DNA of 64,000 nt, from assembly GCF_008728515.1 (NCBI RefSeq), contig NC_044989.1, positions 81,121,754 to 81,185,753 of the forward strand, given 5' to 3'. Source of the DNA: Papio anubis (taxonomy: Eukaryota; Chordata; Mammalia; Primates; Cercopithecidae). The notes under the pieces are model-generated. The model saw only the letters and a program-made list of their open reading frames with translations, made no database searches and was not told the DNA's origin. How positions within the stretch are numbered: position 1 is the first letter of the stretch; every line of letters starts with the position of its first letter. The position numbers were made by a program, and so were the translations under genes. Below are positions 1 to 10,849 of the stretch, piece after piece.

Positions 1-184
1 CCCTGTCATAGAGGAGATGTGGCTTCAGGTTGACTAGGTAGGAAAGGATATTCTGTCCCTCTTGTGTCTTTTTAGAAAGTGGCTCACATGGGTTAAAATT
101 CTAGTCAGTAGTGTCATCAGAATAAACCCTGGGCATAGGTGACATCAAGAGAAACTCAAATGGAGGGATTCCTAAGGGTAGACT

Positions 185-420
185 CATGGTAATAATTCTC
201 ATTTATTAAACACTTTAGATCTATATGTATCTGTGTGTATATACAGACATACACATACACACATATATAATACATATTATTTCAATCTTCATTTTACATG
301 TGAAGGTCCTGAAGATTAGTGATTTGCTCAGGGTCACTCCAAGAATGTTGGAGATAGCAGTTGAACCCAGTCTGTTCATTTACAAGCCTGTGGCTTAGTT
401 TTTCTGTATTCTGTCTCAGA
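185..420 (+). repeat. MIR SINE, sense
   Basis: Diverged MIR in sense orientation. The order of motifs follows the family: a start resembling 'cattTATTaaaCACTTTA', then 'ATTTTACAtgtGAAGgtcctGA', then 'TTGCTCAGGGTCACtcca', then a 'GAACCCAgtCTG' end. An AT/CA-rich simple stretch (about 222-275) has expanded in its middle. Inert tRNA-derived fossil; subfamily not resolvable by eye. Confidence 0.75.
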
Positions 421-504
421 TTCTGTGATCACAGGCTAATCTTGAGACTACTCAACTGCAGCTAAAGTTATGCTAGGCCTCTGCACAGAAAGAAAGGAAT
501 AACT

Positions 505-725
505 TCTATAGCAGACACAACACCAGAAACTTGTGTGTATCCTATTTAATCATTGCAGTGACACAGTCAGAGACTTATTATTATTACCACCTTTTTATAG
601 ATAGAGGAGCTGAGGTCCAAAGGGTTTCCAAGTTAATTCAGCTGCCAAGAAGAATACAAATAATGGTAATATTTATGATGGCTTATTATGTGCTAGGCTC
701 AATGCTAACTTGTTCATATTTCCAA
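505..725 (+). repeat. Two MIR fragments in sense
   Basis: Positions 505-650 hold the central and 3' part of a MIR (attaTTATTaccacctTTTTATAGATagaGGAGCTGAGGtcc). Positions about 655-725 hold the 5' part of another (taatATTTATgatggCTTATTATGTGCTAGGCtc). The adjacent order suggests two insertions rather than one. The open frame across this stretch is chance. Confidence 0.65.
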
Positions 726-759
726 ACCAGTAGGAGGTCTGAGAAGTGAGCCATCTCCA

Positions 760-1165
760 GGAAGTTAAAACATTGTTCTCCACGTGAAATGTGAAAATGC
801 AAACATTTTATTTATGATTAAAGAAAGTCCTCACTAACATATCAGCAGGGATCAGTTTGCCAAAATGCTTACCAGAGGAGAGGGCCATATGGGACATAGA
901 TATTTGATTGAGGGAGAAGTAAACTAAGACACAGTCATTGCGAGATGAAGAAAAAATACTATAAAGGTAACTGGTATCTTTGCTGATTTGAATATTATTT
1001 GAATAAATTATGAATATTCATTTTTCAGTGTTTTTATTCTTAGAAGGCCTGTTACTGGTGGATGGAAACTCTATGGTTCCAAAAAAAGTTATGTGATCTT
1101 GAAGTGCTTTCTCAAGGGAATGAATGATGTTTCCCTGGGGCATTAAATAGCATGATTTCTCTTTG
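760..1165. other. No assignable feature
   Basis: AT-rich non-coding sequence. I see no coding frame, RNA gene or repeat that I can name. Confidence 0.5.
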
Positions 1166-1169
1166 TGGT

Positions 1170-1970
1170 CTCATGTCATAATGGTGTCAGTGCATTTCCA
1201 ATGATAATTCATTGAGCTTTCTGACTGGTCCTTGTGATATGGAAGGGAAATGCTGGGAAGGAAAGGGTGTGGTCCCTTTAAATGATAAGGAAGGGGGAAG
1301 GGAAGTGCTAGGTAGAGGAGGGAATGGTCCCTGGCTAGGGCTCCACCCCCAGGCCTTTGTCCATGGACCTCGGTGAGGACAGGCATTTTTGCAGCATGGG
1401 CGGCTGGACATCGAGAAGAATGCACCAGTGTAGGATCACACCAGCACCCAGACAGGGCATCAGGCAGCAAACCGAGGCAGTTTGGCCAGGGCAGTTGTAG
1501 GAGAGCCCAGGCCATCAAGTGGCCTGACTCGAGGGGAAAACCATCTTCCTTCGGCTCCCCCATCTCCTGAGAGCTACTTCCGTTCAATAAAACCTTGCAC
1601 TCATTCTCCAAGCCCATGTGTGATTTGATTCTTCTGATAGACCAAGGCAAGAACCCTGGAATACAGAATGCCCTCTGTCCTTGTGATAAGGCAGGGATCT
1701 AACTGAGCTGACTAACGCAAGCCACATATGGATGGCTAAACTAAAAAAGCATCCTGTAACACATGCTCACTGGGATTTCAGCTTAAACATCCACCCCTAC
1801 ACACTGCCATGGGGTCATAGCTCCACAGCCTGCCCTTCCCTATGCTCCCCTAGAAGTTTGAGCAGCAGGGCACTGAAGAAGTGAGTCACACCCCCATCAC
1901 ATGTACTGCGAGAGGGACAAGGGAACTTTTCCATTTCACTTGCACTTGTGTAGACAAGTATTCGGTGGTG
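1170..1970 (+). mobile_element. Solo LTR of a class I endogenous retrovirus (LTR8/HUERS-like)
   Basis: A GC-richer block in sense orientation with an LTR layout: a U3-like part with 'ccctggctagggctccaccc', a polyadenylation signal AATAAA at 1586-1591 followed by 'ccttgcactcattctccaag', and a U5-like part (accaaggcaagaaccctgg, then 'gctaaactaaaaaagcatcc'). The motifs resemble the LTR8/HUERS group as I remember it, but the subfamily is uncertain. No internal retroviral genes flank it, so it is probably a solo LTR left by recombination. Its exact ends and target-site duplication were not resolved. The 159-codon minus-strand frame inside it is antisense to the LTR and does not resemble a known protein. 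Confidence 0.65.
1586..1591 (+). promoter_or_regulatory. LTR polyadenylation signal (AATAAA)
   Basis: A canonical AATAAA hexamer at the expected R-region position of the 1.17-1.97 kb LTR. It could act as a cryptic transcript terminator in sense orientation; use cannot be judged from sequence alone. Confidence 0.5.
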
Positions 1971-1974
1971 CAAT

Positions 1975-3170
1975 AGACCCATGATATACTTGGCAAAAAT
2001 GAATACACAAAACATTTCCAAATTGAATAAATGGGCAAGTAACTTTGGGAAGCGCTGTAATTTCATATTCTTCTTTCTTAGGGATTTATAATTTTCATCA
2101 GTTTACTAAAAGTTCTGAGAAGTCCTGTAGTGAAGAAACCAGTCTCCCAAATTTATTTGCATTGGGATCTTTTGGATTGTCCAATGGGAGGAAAACCTCC
2201 TGGTGTAAGTATTATCAAACTCTATGATCACAGAGAATTCCAAGTCCAGTTATCTATTTATGTTGCTGCTTTTCTCCAAAGCAGCTGGTGACTTTCTACA
2301 GGATAGATCTTTACTTTCTACAGGGTGGATAAACTATGTCTTATCTCTTTAATAGTAGATCTTTTTTCCTCATACTTTGTTCTTTTATTTATTAAAAGTG
2401 TTATAAACATATTTTATATTTTTATCCAATATTATATTGTCAATGGTTTTTTTCCAGGTATAATATTACTCACAATAATTCATGGTAATTTATTTCCTTA
2501 TGAGTTATTAATTTTGTACTTTGAGCTCAATTCAAAGTGTAACCTGACTGATTGGTCTTTGTTTCTGCCCAGGTTGCTTGGGCCTTATTATGTGAGTACT
2601 CAGTGTGGTGGCTTCTCAATCATGTACAAGCCCGAGTGGGTTCAGGATTGAGTTTATAACTTTTCTATGTGGGGGGGTGGGGGGAACACATCTTATTTAT
2701 TTTTTTTAATTAGAGTCTGGATTAAGACCTTTAAGCTTCATTTTGTCGTCTATGATAAGCCTGCATTTTTCATTTTGTGCATCAAGAATTCTGGCTTTCT
2801 ATCAGGATCTCATTTCTATCATCGCATTCCATATGAGCCCAACATTTACCGCCTATCATTTTGATGCCATTTAAATTCACACTTCTTGGTTAATGAGATG
2901 AGTGTATGTGGTTAGGGCAGCCAGAGCCTTAGCCTACCCATTTGAGACTCAGTTCTCCTTCAGGGTCTGGTAATCTGGAACTTCCCTAGCTTTCCTATTT
3001 CTTCAGATCTGTATCTTAAAATATGTTAGTGGCATTTCTTCAAAACATTACAATTCTCTTTAGAGAAAAGTTGTTTTGTTCTTATTAACTATACAGCTGT
3101 ATTGTTGAAAACAGATTTTAGAAATGTCTTAGAGGTCATCTAGACTAATGCATTATCCAATGTTTGAATT
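1975..3170. other. Unassigned AT-rich stretch
   Basis: About 1.2 kb with no recognisable repeat or gene. Open frames at 2325-2651 and 2667-2864 are low-complexity, rich in F, I, L and Y, and show no domain. A G-run lies near 2670-2684. A 'TTAGAGGTCATCTAGAC' motif near 3130 hints at a degraded MIR/L2-class relic. Confidence 0.45.
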
Positions 3171-3179
3171 CTCCTACTT

Positions 3180-3390
3180 CTAGTAATATCACTATTTATG
3201 GAAAATTGATGTGTGCCAGGAAGTTTGCTAAGTGCTTAAATGCATCACTTAACACATCCTTACAAAAAATTCACTGATTTAAAAAATTATTTGTAATACA
3301 TATGGAAAAAAATGAGACTGAGAAAGGTGAAATGTTCACATGCCAACAAAGCAACTGCAAAGTCTGGATGCAAATCAAGCTTTTTTCTTT
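3180..3390 (+). repeat. MIR SINE, sense
   Basis: Motifs in MIR order: 'tgTGTGCCAGGaagtttGCTAAGTGCTT', then 'CACTTAAcaCATCCT', then 'atgGAaAaAAAtGAGActGAGaaAGGTgAaatg', then a weak tail near 3385. The 81-codon frame starting at 3302 is a read-through of this SINE. Confidence 0.7.
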
Positions 3391-3394
3391 TTTT

Positions 3395-4135
3395 CTTTAC
3401 TTCTTTGTAGCCCATTGGTTCCTACTGCACTGTATTCCATACTACAGTTTTGGTACTAAATGCTTACTCAGCTTATTCTTAATTGCTAGTAATAATGTCA
3501 AACGTACTGTTTTATTTTATGTAATGTCATTCCATGTAAATAATTAGCTTATTGTTATGTTATTAGTAGTAATTCTTTTTTCTGGTGAGTCACAGTACTT
3601 CAGGCATTGGTTTTAATCTAAACCTTTGAGTTCACACCATGTCAGTACTTCAGTATTGAATATTTACATTTTTTAATAGTTCCTCATATAAAATTCTTTA
3701 TCCTTTCTGGTCACTCTTTAGATGAACTCCAGTTAATCTAATATCACTCAAAAAATGTTATTGATGACTGAATATAATTTTCTAGGTATCAGATGAAGAA
3801 TAATGTGTGGATTTGACTGACATTTCTAAGATCTAAATTTCTTTAGTCACCTTTGGTAGCACTCTTTAGAAAATTATACTTACTACTCTTTATTTTCCTT
3901 TCTTCTACATTTGATGTGAATAGCTCTGCATTTTTCCCCCTTTTCCACTAAAGCCAGCTCATATTTCAAAGGTCACCAATAAGTTACAAGTCTTATAGCT
4001 AAAGTCTTTTATCTGTGCCTTACTGAGACATTTTAATGTCTTTGGTCAATACCTGGCAAGACAAGTTTTAGTGAATGTCATGATAAATATGTGACGCAAA
4101 GCTGTGAGTTATTCTGTCATTTACCTCTGTTGGGG
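3395..4135. other. Unassigned AT-rich stretch
   Basis: No gene or confidently named repeat. Poly-pyrimidine runs occur around 3380-3410. Confidence 0.45.
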
Positions 4136-4139
4136 GAGA

Positions 4140-4370
4140 TCATGACCATCTTTTGTGACAACGCTTGTGTATGAGGCTGGCAAAGATGGAGTGGTCAAGA
4201 GTGATTCTTGCTAATCCAGTGGGTGGGTGGTGGTGATGGTTGGGCTCAGTTCAACTATATATTTGTGGAATGTTTAGGTTGAGGTAATCAATGAGTAGTC
4301 CTCTATGTCATTCTGGAATTCAAGAGAGAGATGTGGACAAGACTCAGTGCCTGAAAGTTCTTAATATATT
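4140..4370 (-). repeat. Probable L2 LINE fragment, antisense
   Basis: The stretch resembles the antisense of the L2 coding region ('ggctcagttcaactatat', 'tgtttaggttgaggta', 'tcaagagagagatgtgg'). Strongly diverged, so only moderately supported. Confidence 0.4.
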
Positions 4371-4376
4371 GAAGAT

Positions 4377-4889
4377 ATGTTAACTTCCTATTGTTGCTAT
4401 AACAAATTACCATATACAGTAGCTTAAAACAGTATGAATTTACTACCTTACAGTTCTGGAGATCAGAAGTTTGAAATCAGTCTCATTGGACTAAACTCAA
4501 GGTATTGACAGGCCTGCTTTTTCATTTTATTTTATTTTTCCTGGAGGTTCTGGAGGAGAATCCATCTTCCTTAACTTGCCCAGATTGAAAGGGTGCCTAT
4601 ATACTTTAGCTTGTGGTCCCCTTTCTCTCTCTCATACCAGCAGCATAGCATCTACTCTTCTGATTTCTGATTCTGTTCTTGTACCTTCTCTTTCTCTGAT
4701 CATCTTGCCTTCCATGAGGCTCTTGGGATTACAGAGGGTCCACCTAGATAATCCAGGATAATCTTTCTATGTCAAGATGTTTCACTCAATCATATCTGAA
4801 TAGTCTCTTTTGCTATGTAAGGCTATATATTAATAGGTTTGGGGCACTAGGATATTAATATCTTTGTGTTGCAGGCAATTGAAACTGTG
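4377..4889 (-). mobile_element. MLT1-type MaLR LTR, antisense
   Basis: Reads as the reverse complement of an MLT1D-like LTR. The order is 'ttcctattgttgctataaca', 'tagcttaaaaca', 'cttacagttctggagatcag', 'cctggaggttctggaggaga', 'gataatccaggataatcttt' and 'tttgctatgtaag'. Old, without coding capacity. The 61-codon frame at 4576-4761 is internal to it. Confidence 0.75.
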
Positions 4890-5365
4890 AAACTACACTA
4901 AGAGAGTGTATAGACAAATAAAAAGAAAAGAGAAGATGATTTGGAGAATATTAACTTTTAATGAGCAATAGAAGAAAGAATCTTTAATAAAAGATCATGA
5001 AAAAAAAAGTGATAAGAAAGGTTGAAGGGAACTGTGATGTGGGGGTATAACCAAGACCAACAGAGAAGAGATTTTCAAGAAGGTAAAACAGTCAAGTATG
5101 TGGAGTTTTTTAAAGATGTCAAGGAAGAGGAAGGGTAACTATTGCTTGACATATTTGGCCATTAAAAGGTTCCTGAAAATTCATGAAGAAAAGGCTTTAT
5201 ATGCTCAAAACCCTGCTATACAAAGTAAAGTTATAGAGCTTGCATATTTCCAAAGAATTTCTCTGAAAAAAATAAAAATTTAGAAAGTGCTGACATTTCC
5301 AGACGTATGACTTAGCAACTTGAATATCTGAACTCTTCAGCACCGTGAATTCCCTCAACAAGCAT
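4890..5365. other. Unassigned stretch
   Basis: A-rich, AG-rich DNA (4915-5290), perhaps a very degraded LINE. The 61-codon frame at 5098-5283 has no recognisable domain. Confidence 0.4.
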
Positions 5366-5369
5366 GTGG

Positions 5370-5602
5370 TAATGGATAGACTTTGGTGTCACCAGCACTC
5401 TTGATTAAATTGTAGTTCTATTACACACTAGCTTTGTGTCTTGGGGTAAAATACTAAAGCCTTTAAACATTTACTCAGTTTTCTCCCCTATAAATTAGGA
5501 TAATAATATTTAGTTTGCAAGTAATTGTTAATATTCCAATGAGAACAATATAAAATGCCTGGCACACAGTAGCTTCAATAAATGATATTTAATATTATTA
5601 CT
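5370..5602 (-). repeat. MIR SINE, antisense
   Basis: Antisense MIR: 'aGCTTTGTGtCTTGGGgtAAA', then 'CTCAGTTTTCTCccCTATAAAtTagGaTAATAATA', then 'aaATGCCTGGCACACAGTAGctTCAATAAATGaTAT'. Nearly full length. Confidence 0.8.
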
Positions 5603-5609
5603 AGCACTA

Positions 5610-6015
5610 TGGAAGTACTTTCTTAAAAAATATGTAAAGTATCACAAATAGCAGCTGTTATAATTTTAAAAGTTTTTCTAGATTTCAAATTAGGGATGGG
5701 GTCAGCAAAAGTATGTGCATGACTAATAGACTTCAAATCAAGCCAATACTGTGTCTTACAATTACTATGTTCTCTCTTTAGAAATAGAACATCAAATGAG
5801 AAGATATTTTTGTTTTCTCCCATCAGCAATGACAGCAGTCATTTTCAGGATTTCAACTGACAAGTTTCAGAGTTGCTTTGCCTAAGGTTCATGTCCCTGA
5901 TCTGCACCTGTACCCTGCCCACCCTCACCCTTTTTCTGCCCAAATAAATCAGTCTGGGATTAATCTTTGCAGCTTCATTCCTCACTGCTCCCCTCAGTGA
6001 ATAAAATTTGGACCA
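5610..6015. other. Unassigned stretch
   Basis: No gene or nameable repeat. The minus-strand frames at 5623-5829 and 5845-6042 show no domain or conserved composition. Confidence 0.45.
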
Positions 6016-6019
6016 GAGT

Positions 6020-6175
6020 GGGGGAATTCCTGAATATGCCATGTTCTTTCATGCCTCTGGGACTTTCTTTCCCCAGTCAAGAACATTTAGTGTATTTGTC
6101 TGCCTGTGAGATTCCAAATGGCCTTCTTGGATCAGCTCAAATGTCCTCCTTGACCGTTTATTTGCCCTTGGGTTT
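6020..6175 (+). repeat. L2 LINE fragment, sense (near 3' end)
   Basis: Resembles the L2 ORF2 C-terminal coding stretch ('ccatgttctttcatgcctct', 'tctgcctgtgag', 'cagctcaaatgtcctccttg'). The 83-codon frame at 5967-6218 overlaps this relic. Confidence 0.55.
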
Positions 6176-6219
6176 AAATTTGTGGCTTTTCTGTATTAAG
6201 ATCTCTCCAAAATATTAAT

Positions 6220-7925
6220 GATTTATTTCCAGTCATAAACTAGCTTTTCTTTTTCAGCAAATCTTTCCTTTCCAAGCCTGAGAGAGAGAGATAGCTAAAG
6301 GGTAGAACTCAGAAGTGGTTCATTTTCTGATATTTATTATTCAGGAATGCTTGTTAAAATAGTAACCTTTCCTATTAATGAAAAGAGTTGATACAAGGGC
6401 AACAAGTGGCAAAAACAGCTCTTGTTCAGCTGTAGAAGAAAACATCTTAGTAACCCAGAGGGTTAATTCATCAAGAAGATATTCAGAATGGTTTCTATAC
6501 ACAGATGCATTTTGCAAAAGGCAGAAATAGATCTGTCGTTTCGCTCTGTTTTCTCCAAGAATCCAGTGGCATTGAGGAAAGCAGGTGAAACTAATTTAAT
6601 GTTCTATTTAAATATTTCAGGTATTTTATTTGCTCAAAGCAAAATATCTCATTCAATATCTTATTCAATAAAGGCATGTCAGGCCCTAGAACTGATGATA
6701 GCCAGGTGAAAAGTCTGTCTGGATAGGCAACGAGTCCTGAAGTCCTGATTTTCCTGCTGCAGATTCAAAAGACTAATAGAAGAAAAGAACAGGGGTTGGA
6801 ATCCATAATGACATTCAGTTCTTCCCCTGTACTGACATCTCTGGGTTACAGAGCTCTTTGAAAAGGAATTCTCACTTTACAGGGGTGTTTTGGTTTGCAT
6901 CTAAAGAAGTTGAAACTAAGTGCCGGGCAAAGTTGTAGTATCGAAGAGGCTGACTTCAGATTATGCACAAACACACACTTTAGAGTAGAGACCAGATAGG
7001 TTTGCAAGTGAAATATTCTCTGGCTTTATTCAAAAAGTGATTTTCATTTAGTTAATTTTCATTTAGCTGTGCTTACTTATACAGGAAGCAGAATCTTTTT
7101 TGTTCAGCAAAATACTTTGGTTTGTTGGTTTCAGATGACCCAACAGGCACTTGCTTACAGGAATGAGGGGAAACAATCAGGTGATTATTAAGCTCCTATG
7201 TACATTGAGGTCAACGTAGTGTGGTCTAATAGTCTAATAATAGTTTGCTCCTGAGCGTGACTCTCCAAGGACAATGCTAGAGAGGCAGTATTACATTACA
7301 GGTGTAGGGTATAGGAAGGCATAGTAACAAGACATCAAGAGTTGAAAAAATTAGAACCCTTGGGGAATATTGTACAATACAGCACAATCCTAAATTATTT
7401 GGGACATAATTAAATAACAAAGTTTAAGTGCCATACATTTATTCTTATTGTGTGCTGGTCACCCTATATACAGACGGTTTGATGGATTTAAAAGCAGAGA
7501 GACAGGCTAGAAATAGGAAAGAATGCTGAAAAAGAAGTTTCTACCAGTTTTCTGCAGAAACAAGTCTAAAATCTAGAGTGTTATCAGAATTTTACTCTAG
7601 CTACTTCTGCCAAGTAGCTACAGCTACTTTAACTTCTTACCTTCCTGTCCTTTATTTCCCAGCCAAAATAAGATATTCATCTCTGTGTGTTTCACACATG
7701 TTCACAACCCCCCACCCTTAGGCGTCACATACTGCCCTTGCAGAGTCACTAAAGGTTTCTGAGTAGCGTTCAAATCTCTCTTCCAACTGACCATCCTGGT
7801 GGGAGTGGGCAAGAAGCAGTTGACACTATGGAAATTAAGGTACATGAAAGAATTTGGACCAAAAATGTAGACTTTTGTGCAATCAATACAAGAGTCAGGG
7901 TTGAGGCAATGCATGAGTGAGTTCA
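6220..7925. other. Unassigned low-repeat stretch
   Basis: About 1.7 kb without a repeat I can name. It contains a short GA run near 6280-6293. Open frames at 6488-6709 and 7702-8034 (minus) lack domains; the latter is inflated by a simple repeat. Being relatively free of young repeats it could hold conserved non-coding DNA, but I cannot test that here. Confidence 0.4.
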
Positions 7926-7932
7926 CCTGGAG

Positions 7933-8013
7933 AATATAATAAGAAAGAACATAATAAGAGAGAAATAGAATAAGAGAAGATAATAAGAGAATATAATAAA
8001 AGAGAAAGAAAAA
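7933..8013 (+). repeat. A/G-rich tandem repeat (ataataagaga-type units)
   Basis: Five imperfect units of about 13-16 bp built on 'ataataagagaga' run head to tail. The repeat is purine-rich on the plus strand and creates the poly-aromatic/leucine frame on the minus strand. Confidence 0.7.
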
Positions 8014-8014
8014 C

Positions 8015-8790
8015 CATAAGGACTGTCTGTCCATCCTTCAGTGGAAAGAGAAATTAAGAGAAGAAATGAGCAGTCAGAAAGAAAGGATGGACATAGGGAG
8101 GAATTTTAGAGTGAGTGATCATTAGTGTTGATTGTAATAGAAAAATCAAAGAAGATTGAGGGTGAGAAAAGTCCTGCTAAACTGGGAGAATTGGAAATTA
8201 AATTTTTGTGTCAAAGGTTTGTCACTGTAGTGGCAACAGGACAAGACTGGCATGAAGTGAGCAGGGAATGAGAAGGAGGCAGCAGTGGAGGCCGTTGAGT
8301 AGTGACAACTATTTTGAGAATATTATTTGAAGAAAGGAGACAGATGGGACGGTAGCTTGAGGGTTGAAGTGAGATTCAAAAACCCACTTCTTCAGTAACA
8401 TTTCTCAATATCACAGTCATCATAAAAGATTTTTGTGTGATTTTTCCCAAAGCATTCCTAAAGGCCATCTACTGTACATGTGGTGAGTCCTGGAAAAAGT
8501 CTTGAATTCTGGACAAATAACTAAATCTTGGCAGTCTCCATATTCTCCACCTGAAAGTAGGGATACCAATTATTGGTGTTCAAATACATGTTGTGAACAT
8601 TCCAGGAAATATAAAATCATTTTTAAACTGCAAAGCCCATACAAAATATGGTAGTACTATCATTGTAATCAGCTATGTGATTTTTTAAAAGTCTAATACA
8701 AAAGATTCCAAAATATTCCAAAATATTTATATTTCAAAACATTTTAATACAAAGTAATTTGATATGTAACAGTTCAAAATTAAAGTAAGA
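8015..8790. other. Unassigned, possibly ancient repeat
   Basis: A-rich DNA. Phrases such as 'gacagatgggacggtagctt' near 8340 resemble an old mammalian interspersed repeat, perhaps antisense L2, but divergence is too great to assign. No coding frame. Confidence 0.35.
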
Positions 8791-8794
8791 AAAC

Positions 8795-9010
8795 GACCAT
8801 TTACAAAGTACTCATACTAAATGCCAGGCATAGAAATAGATACATAAAATTATTCTTTTAATTCTCTTTAGGGAACAATAAGATAAGTATAGATTTGTTC
8901 ATTTTACTGATGGAAAATAGATCTGTGAGATATTAACTAGTACTCTCAAATTCACTTAACCAGTTAGGGAAGAGTCAGGATTCAGGATTAGAACCCATAT
9001 TATAAAGTTA
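8795..9010 (+). repeat. MIR SINE, sense
   Basis: Family motifs in order: 'catactaaaTGCCAGGCAta', 'TTCATTTTACTGATGGAAAataGA', 'CacTTAacCagttAGGgAAgagtCAGGATTCagGAttaGAACCCAtAt'. Old and diverged. Confidence 0.75.
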
Positions 9011-9640
9011 TAAATCCACTTTGCTCAATCAATATAAACATTTGTTTCTCAAATTTCCTTGTATTATACATATAAACAAGAACTCTAATAAAATAGTTGT
9101 TTGATTTGGCTGGACATATTCATTAAAATAACTGCTTATATAATTATGGACTAAATTCAAATTTGAAGAGGAAATCCTTATGAAATATAAAAGTTTCTGG
9201 GATTTTTCTGTGTATGATTCTCTTTAGACGTCCTGTGTTGCCTGCAGAATTTAGGATCAGAAGTCCTAAATAAAAAGTATTATCTACAAATTATTGTAAA
9301 TGTATTTTTAGTACAGAAATCCGAACTGTTTCTCATTAAAATGTTCCATTTCCATGCCTTGTTCTCCAAAGTGGTGCTAAGGGTGACTAAGAGAGTCCAT
9401 TCCCAAATCAAATACTCTCAGTTATATAGAGGTGTAATTAGTAAACCTGCAGTCATATATTTGAAGAACCATGTGAAGACCATTTATCCCTATTTTCACT
9501 ATTATATAATAGTGAAAATTCTAACTTTACTAGGGACAAAGAAGATAAAGGGCAAGGATACAATGATAATGCGGATGAATGGAAGAAGAAAAGTTATTCC
9601 CATGTAAAACCCACTTTCCTTTAAGCAGGAGAAGTGGTAC
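9011..9640. other. Unassigned AT-rich stretch
   Basis: No gene or nameable repeat. The 88-codon frame at 9341-9607 is lysine- and tyrosine-rich with no domain that I recognise. Confidence 0.45.
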
Positions 9641-9644
9641 AGAA

Positions 9645-9885
9645 ACATAATGGTTAAAATCTGGGTTTAAACCTAGGCTCCACAATTTACCGCAATTTTG
9701 GGCAGGATTACCAAATTACCAGCGATTTTGAGCAGGAGTACAAATTACTAGTGATTTGGGCCTAGATATTTAACTGCTTGTGTCTTGCTTTCCTCATCTA
9801 TAAAGTAAAATTTTATAATTATTAAATGTGAGTTATAAGAATGCCCAGCCTATAGAAAGCCCTATATTATCTATTATTAATATTT
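9645..9885 (-). repeat. MIR SINE, antisense, with internal triplication
   Basis: Antisense MIR: 'tgggtttaaacctagGCTCC', then 'cTTGTGTCTTGCTTTCCTCATCTATAAAgTaaaAtt', then 'atgCCcaGCctATAGaaAGCccTaTATTAtctATTATTAATATT'. The segment between them is expanded by a 29-bp tandem repeat (9687-9765). Confidence 0.7.
9687..9765 (+). repeat. 29-bp tandem repeat, about 2.7 units
   Basis: Unit 1 (9687-9715) begins ttaccgcaattttgggcagg, unit 2 (9716-9744) begins ttaccagcgattttgagcag, and partial unit 3 (9745 onward) begins ttactagtgatttgggc. Units 1 and 2 each end in 'tacAAA' or 'tacCAAA'. It sits inside an antisense MIR, so it arose after the SINE inserted. Confidence 0.8.
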
Positions 9886-9971
9886 TATTTTCAAAGTTAC
9901 TCTGAAGATCTTTCTCTTGAATTTATTATGAATAACCAAAACAAATACTGCTATCTAGAAAAACTAAATTT

Positions 9972-10648
9972 CCTCTTTTTTGTTTTAACTTAAATATGCA
10001 TTTACTTATTTTTGAACTTAGGTTTCACATGTTTTTTTATTTTTATTATTTTATTTTATTTTTTATTACGCATTACGTTCTAGGGTACATGTGCACAATG
10101 TGCAGTTTTGTTACATATGTATACATGTGCCATGTTGGTGTGCTGCACCCATTAACTCGTCATTTACATTAGGTATATCTCCTAATGCTATCCCTCCCCC
10201 TTCCCCACACTCCATGACAGGCCCTGGCATGTGATATTTCCCTTCCTGTGTCCAAGTGTTCTCATTGTTCAATTCTCACCTATGAGTGAGAACATGTGGT
10301 GTTTGGTTTTCTGTTCTTGCGATAGTTTGCTGAGAATGATGGTTTCCAGCTGCATCCATGTCCCTACAAAGGACATGAACTCATCCTTTTTCATGGCTGC
10401 ATAGTATTCCATGGTGTATATGTACATTTTCTTAATCCAGACTGTCATTGATGGACATTTGGGTTGGTTCCAAGCCTTTGCTATTGTGAATAGTGCCACA
10501 ATAAACATACGTGTGCATGTGTCTTTATAGCAGCATGATTTATAATCTTTTGGGTATATACCCAGTAATGGGATGGCTGGGTCAAATGGTATTTCTAGTT
10601 CTAGATCCTTGAGGAATCACCACACTGTCTTCCACAATGGTTCAACTG
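9972..10648 (-). mobile_element. 5'-truncated L1PA, antisense, with apparent 3' transduction
   Basis: On the minus strand the element runs from the end of ORF2 (tail frame at 10269-10508 shows YTMEYYAAMKKDEFMSFVGT, the ORF2p C-terminal region) through the 3' UTR (rc of 'gttctagggtacatgtgcac') to a poly(A) tract at about 10032-10066. A 14-bp perfect direct repeat gaaaaactaaattt flanks it at 9958-9971 and 10649-10662. The left copy lies about 60 bp past the poly(A); that interval (9972-10031) is not L1 and carries a second short A-run on the minus strand. This fits read-through of the source L1's poly(A) site followed by retrotransposition. Confidence 0.85.
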
Positions 10649-10744
10649 GAAAAACTAAATTTTCAACTCTACTTAATAACAAAATAAGGCTCCTCGAGGT
10701 AGGCATAAATTTAAGGAAAGAATATTAGGTCTTATTTAAGGAGA

Positions 10745-10815
10745 GGAGTTCTTTAGTTATAATCTATTCATTCATTAATTTATTCATATTTATTCAACAG
10801 TCATTGTCTATTGTG
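10745..10815 (-). repeat. L2 3' end, antisense
   Basis: 'CTATTCATTCATTaaTTTATTCatATTTATTcAacAgTCattgtcTATTGTGTGCC' is the antisense of the L2 3' terminus. Confidence 0.55.
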
Positions 10816-10849
10816 TGCCTCCTGCCCTATATTTATAAAATAACAGTCA

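Noticed and set aside
1171..1650. 159-codon minus-strand frame as a gene
   Set aside because: It lies antisense within an LTR, shows no domain, and overlaps a plus-strand frame of equally random composition.
7933..8013. CRISPR-like array
   Set aside because: Units are short, contiguous and without spacers; the genome is primate.
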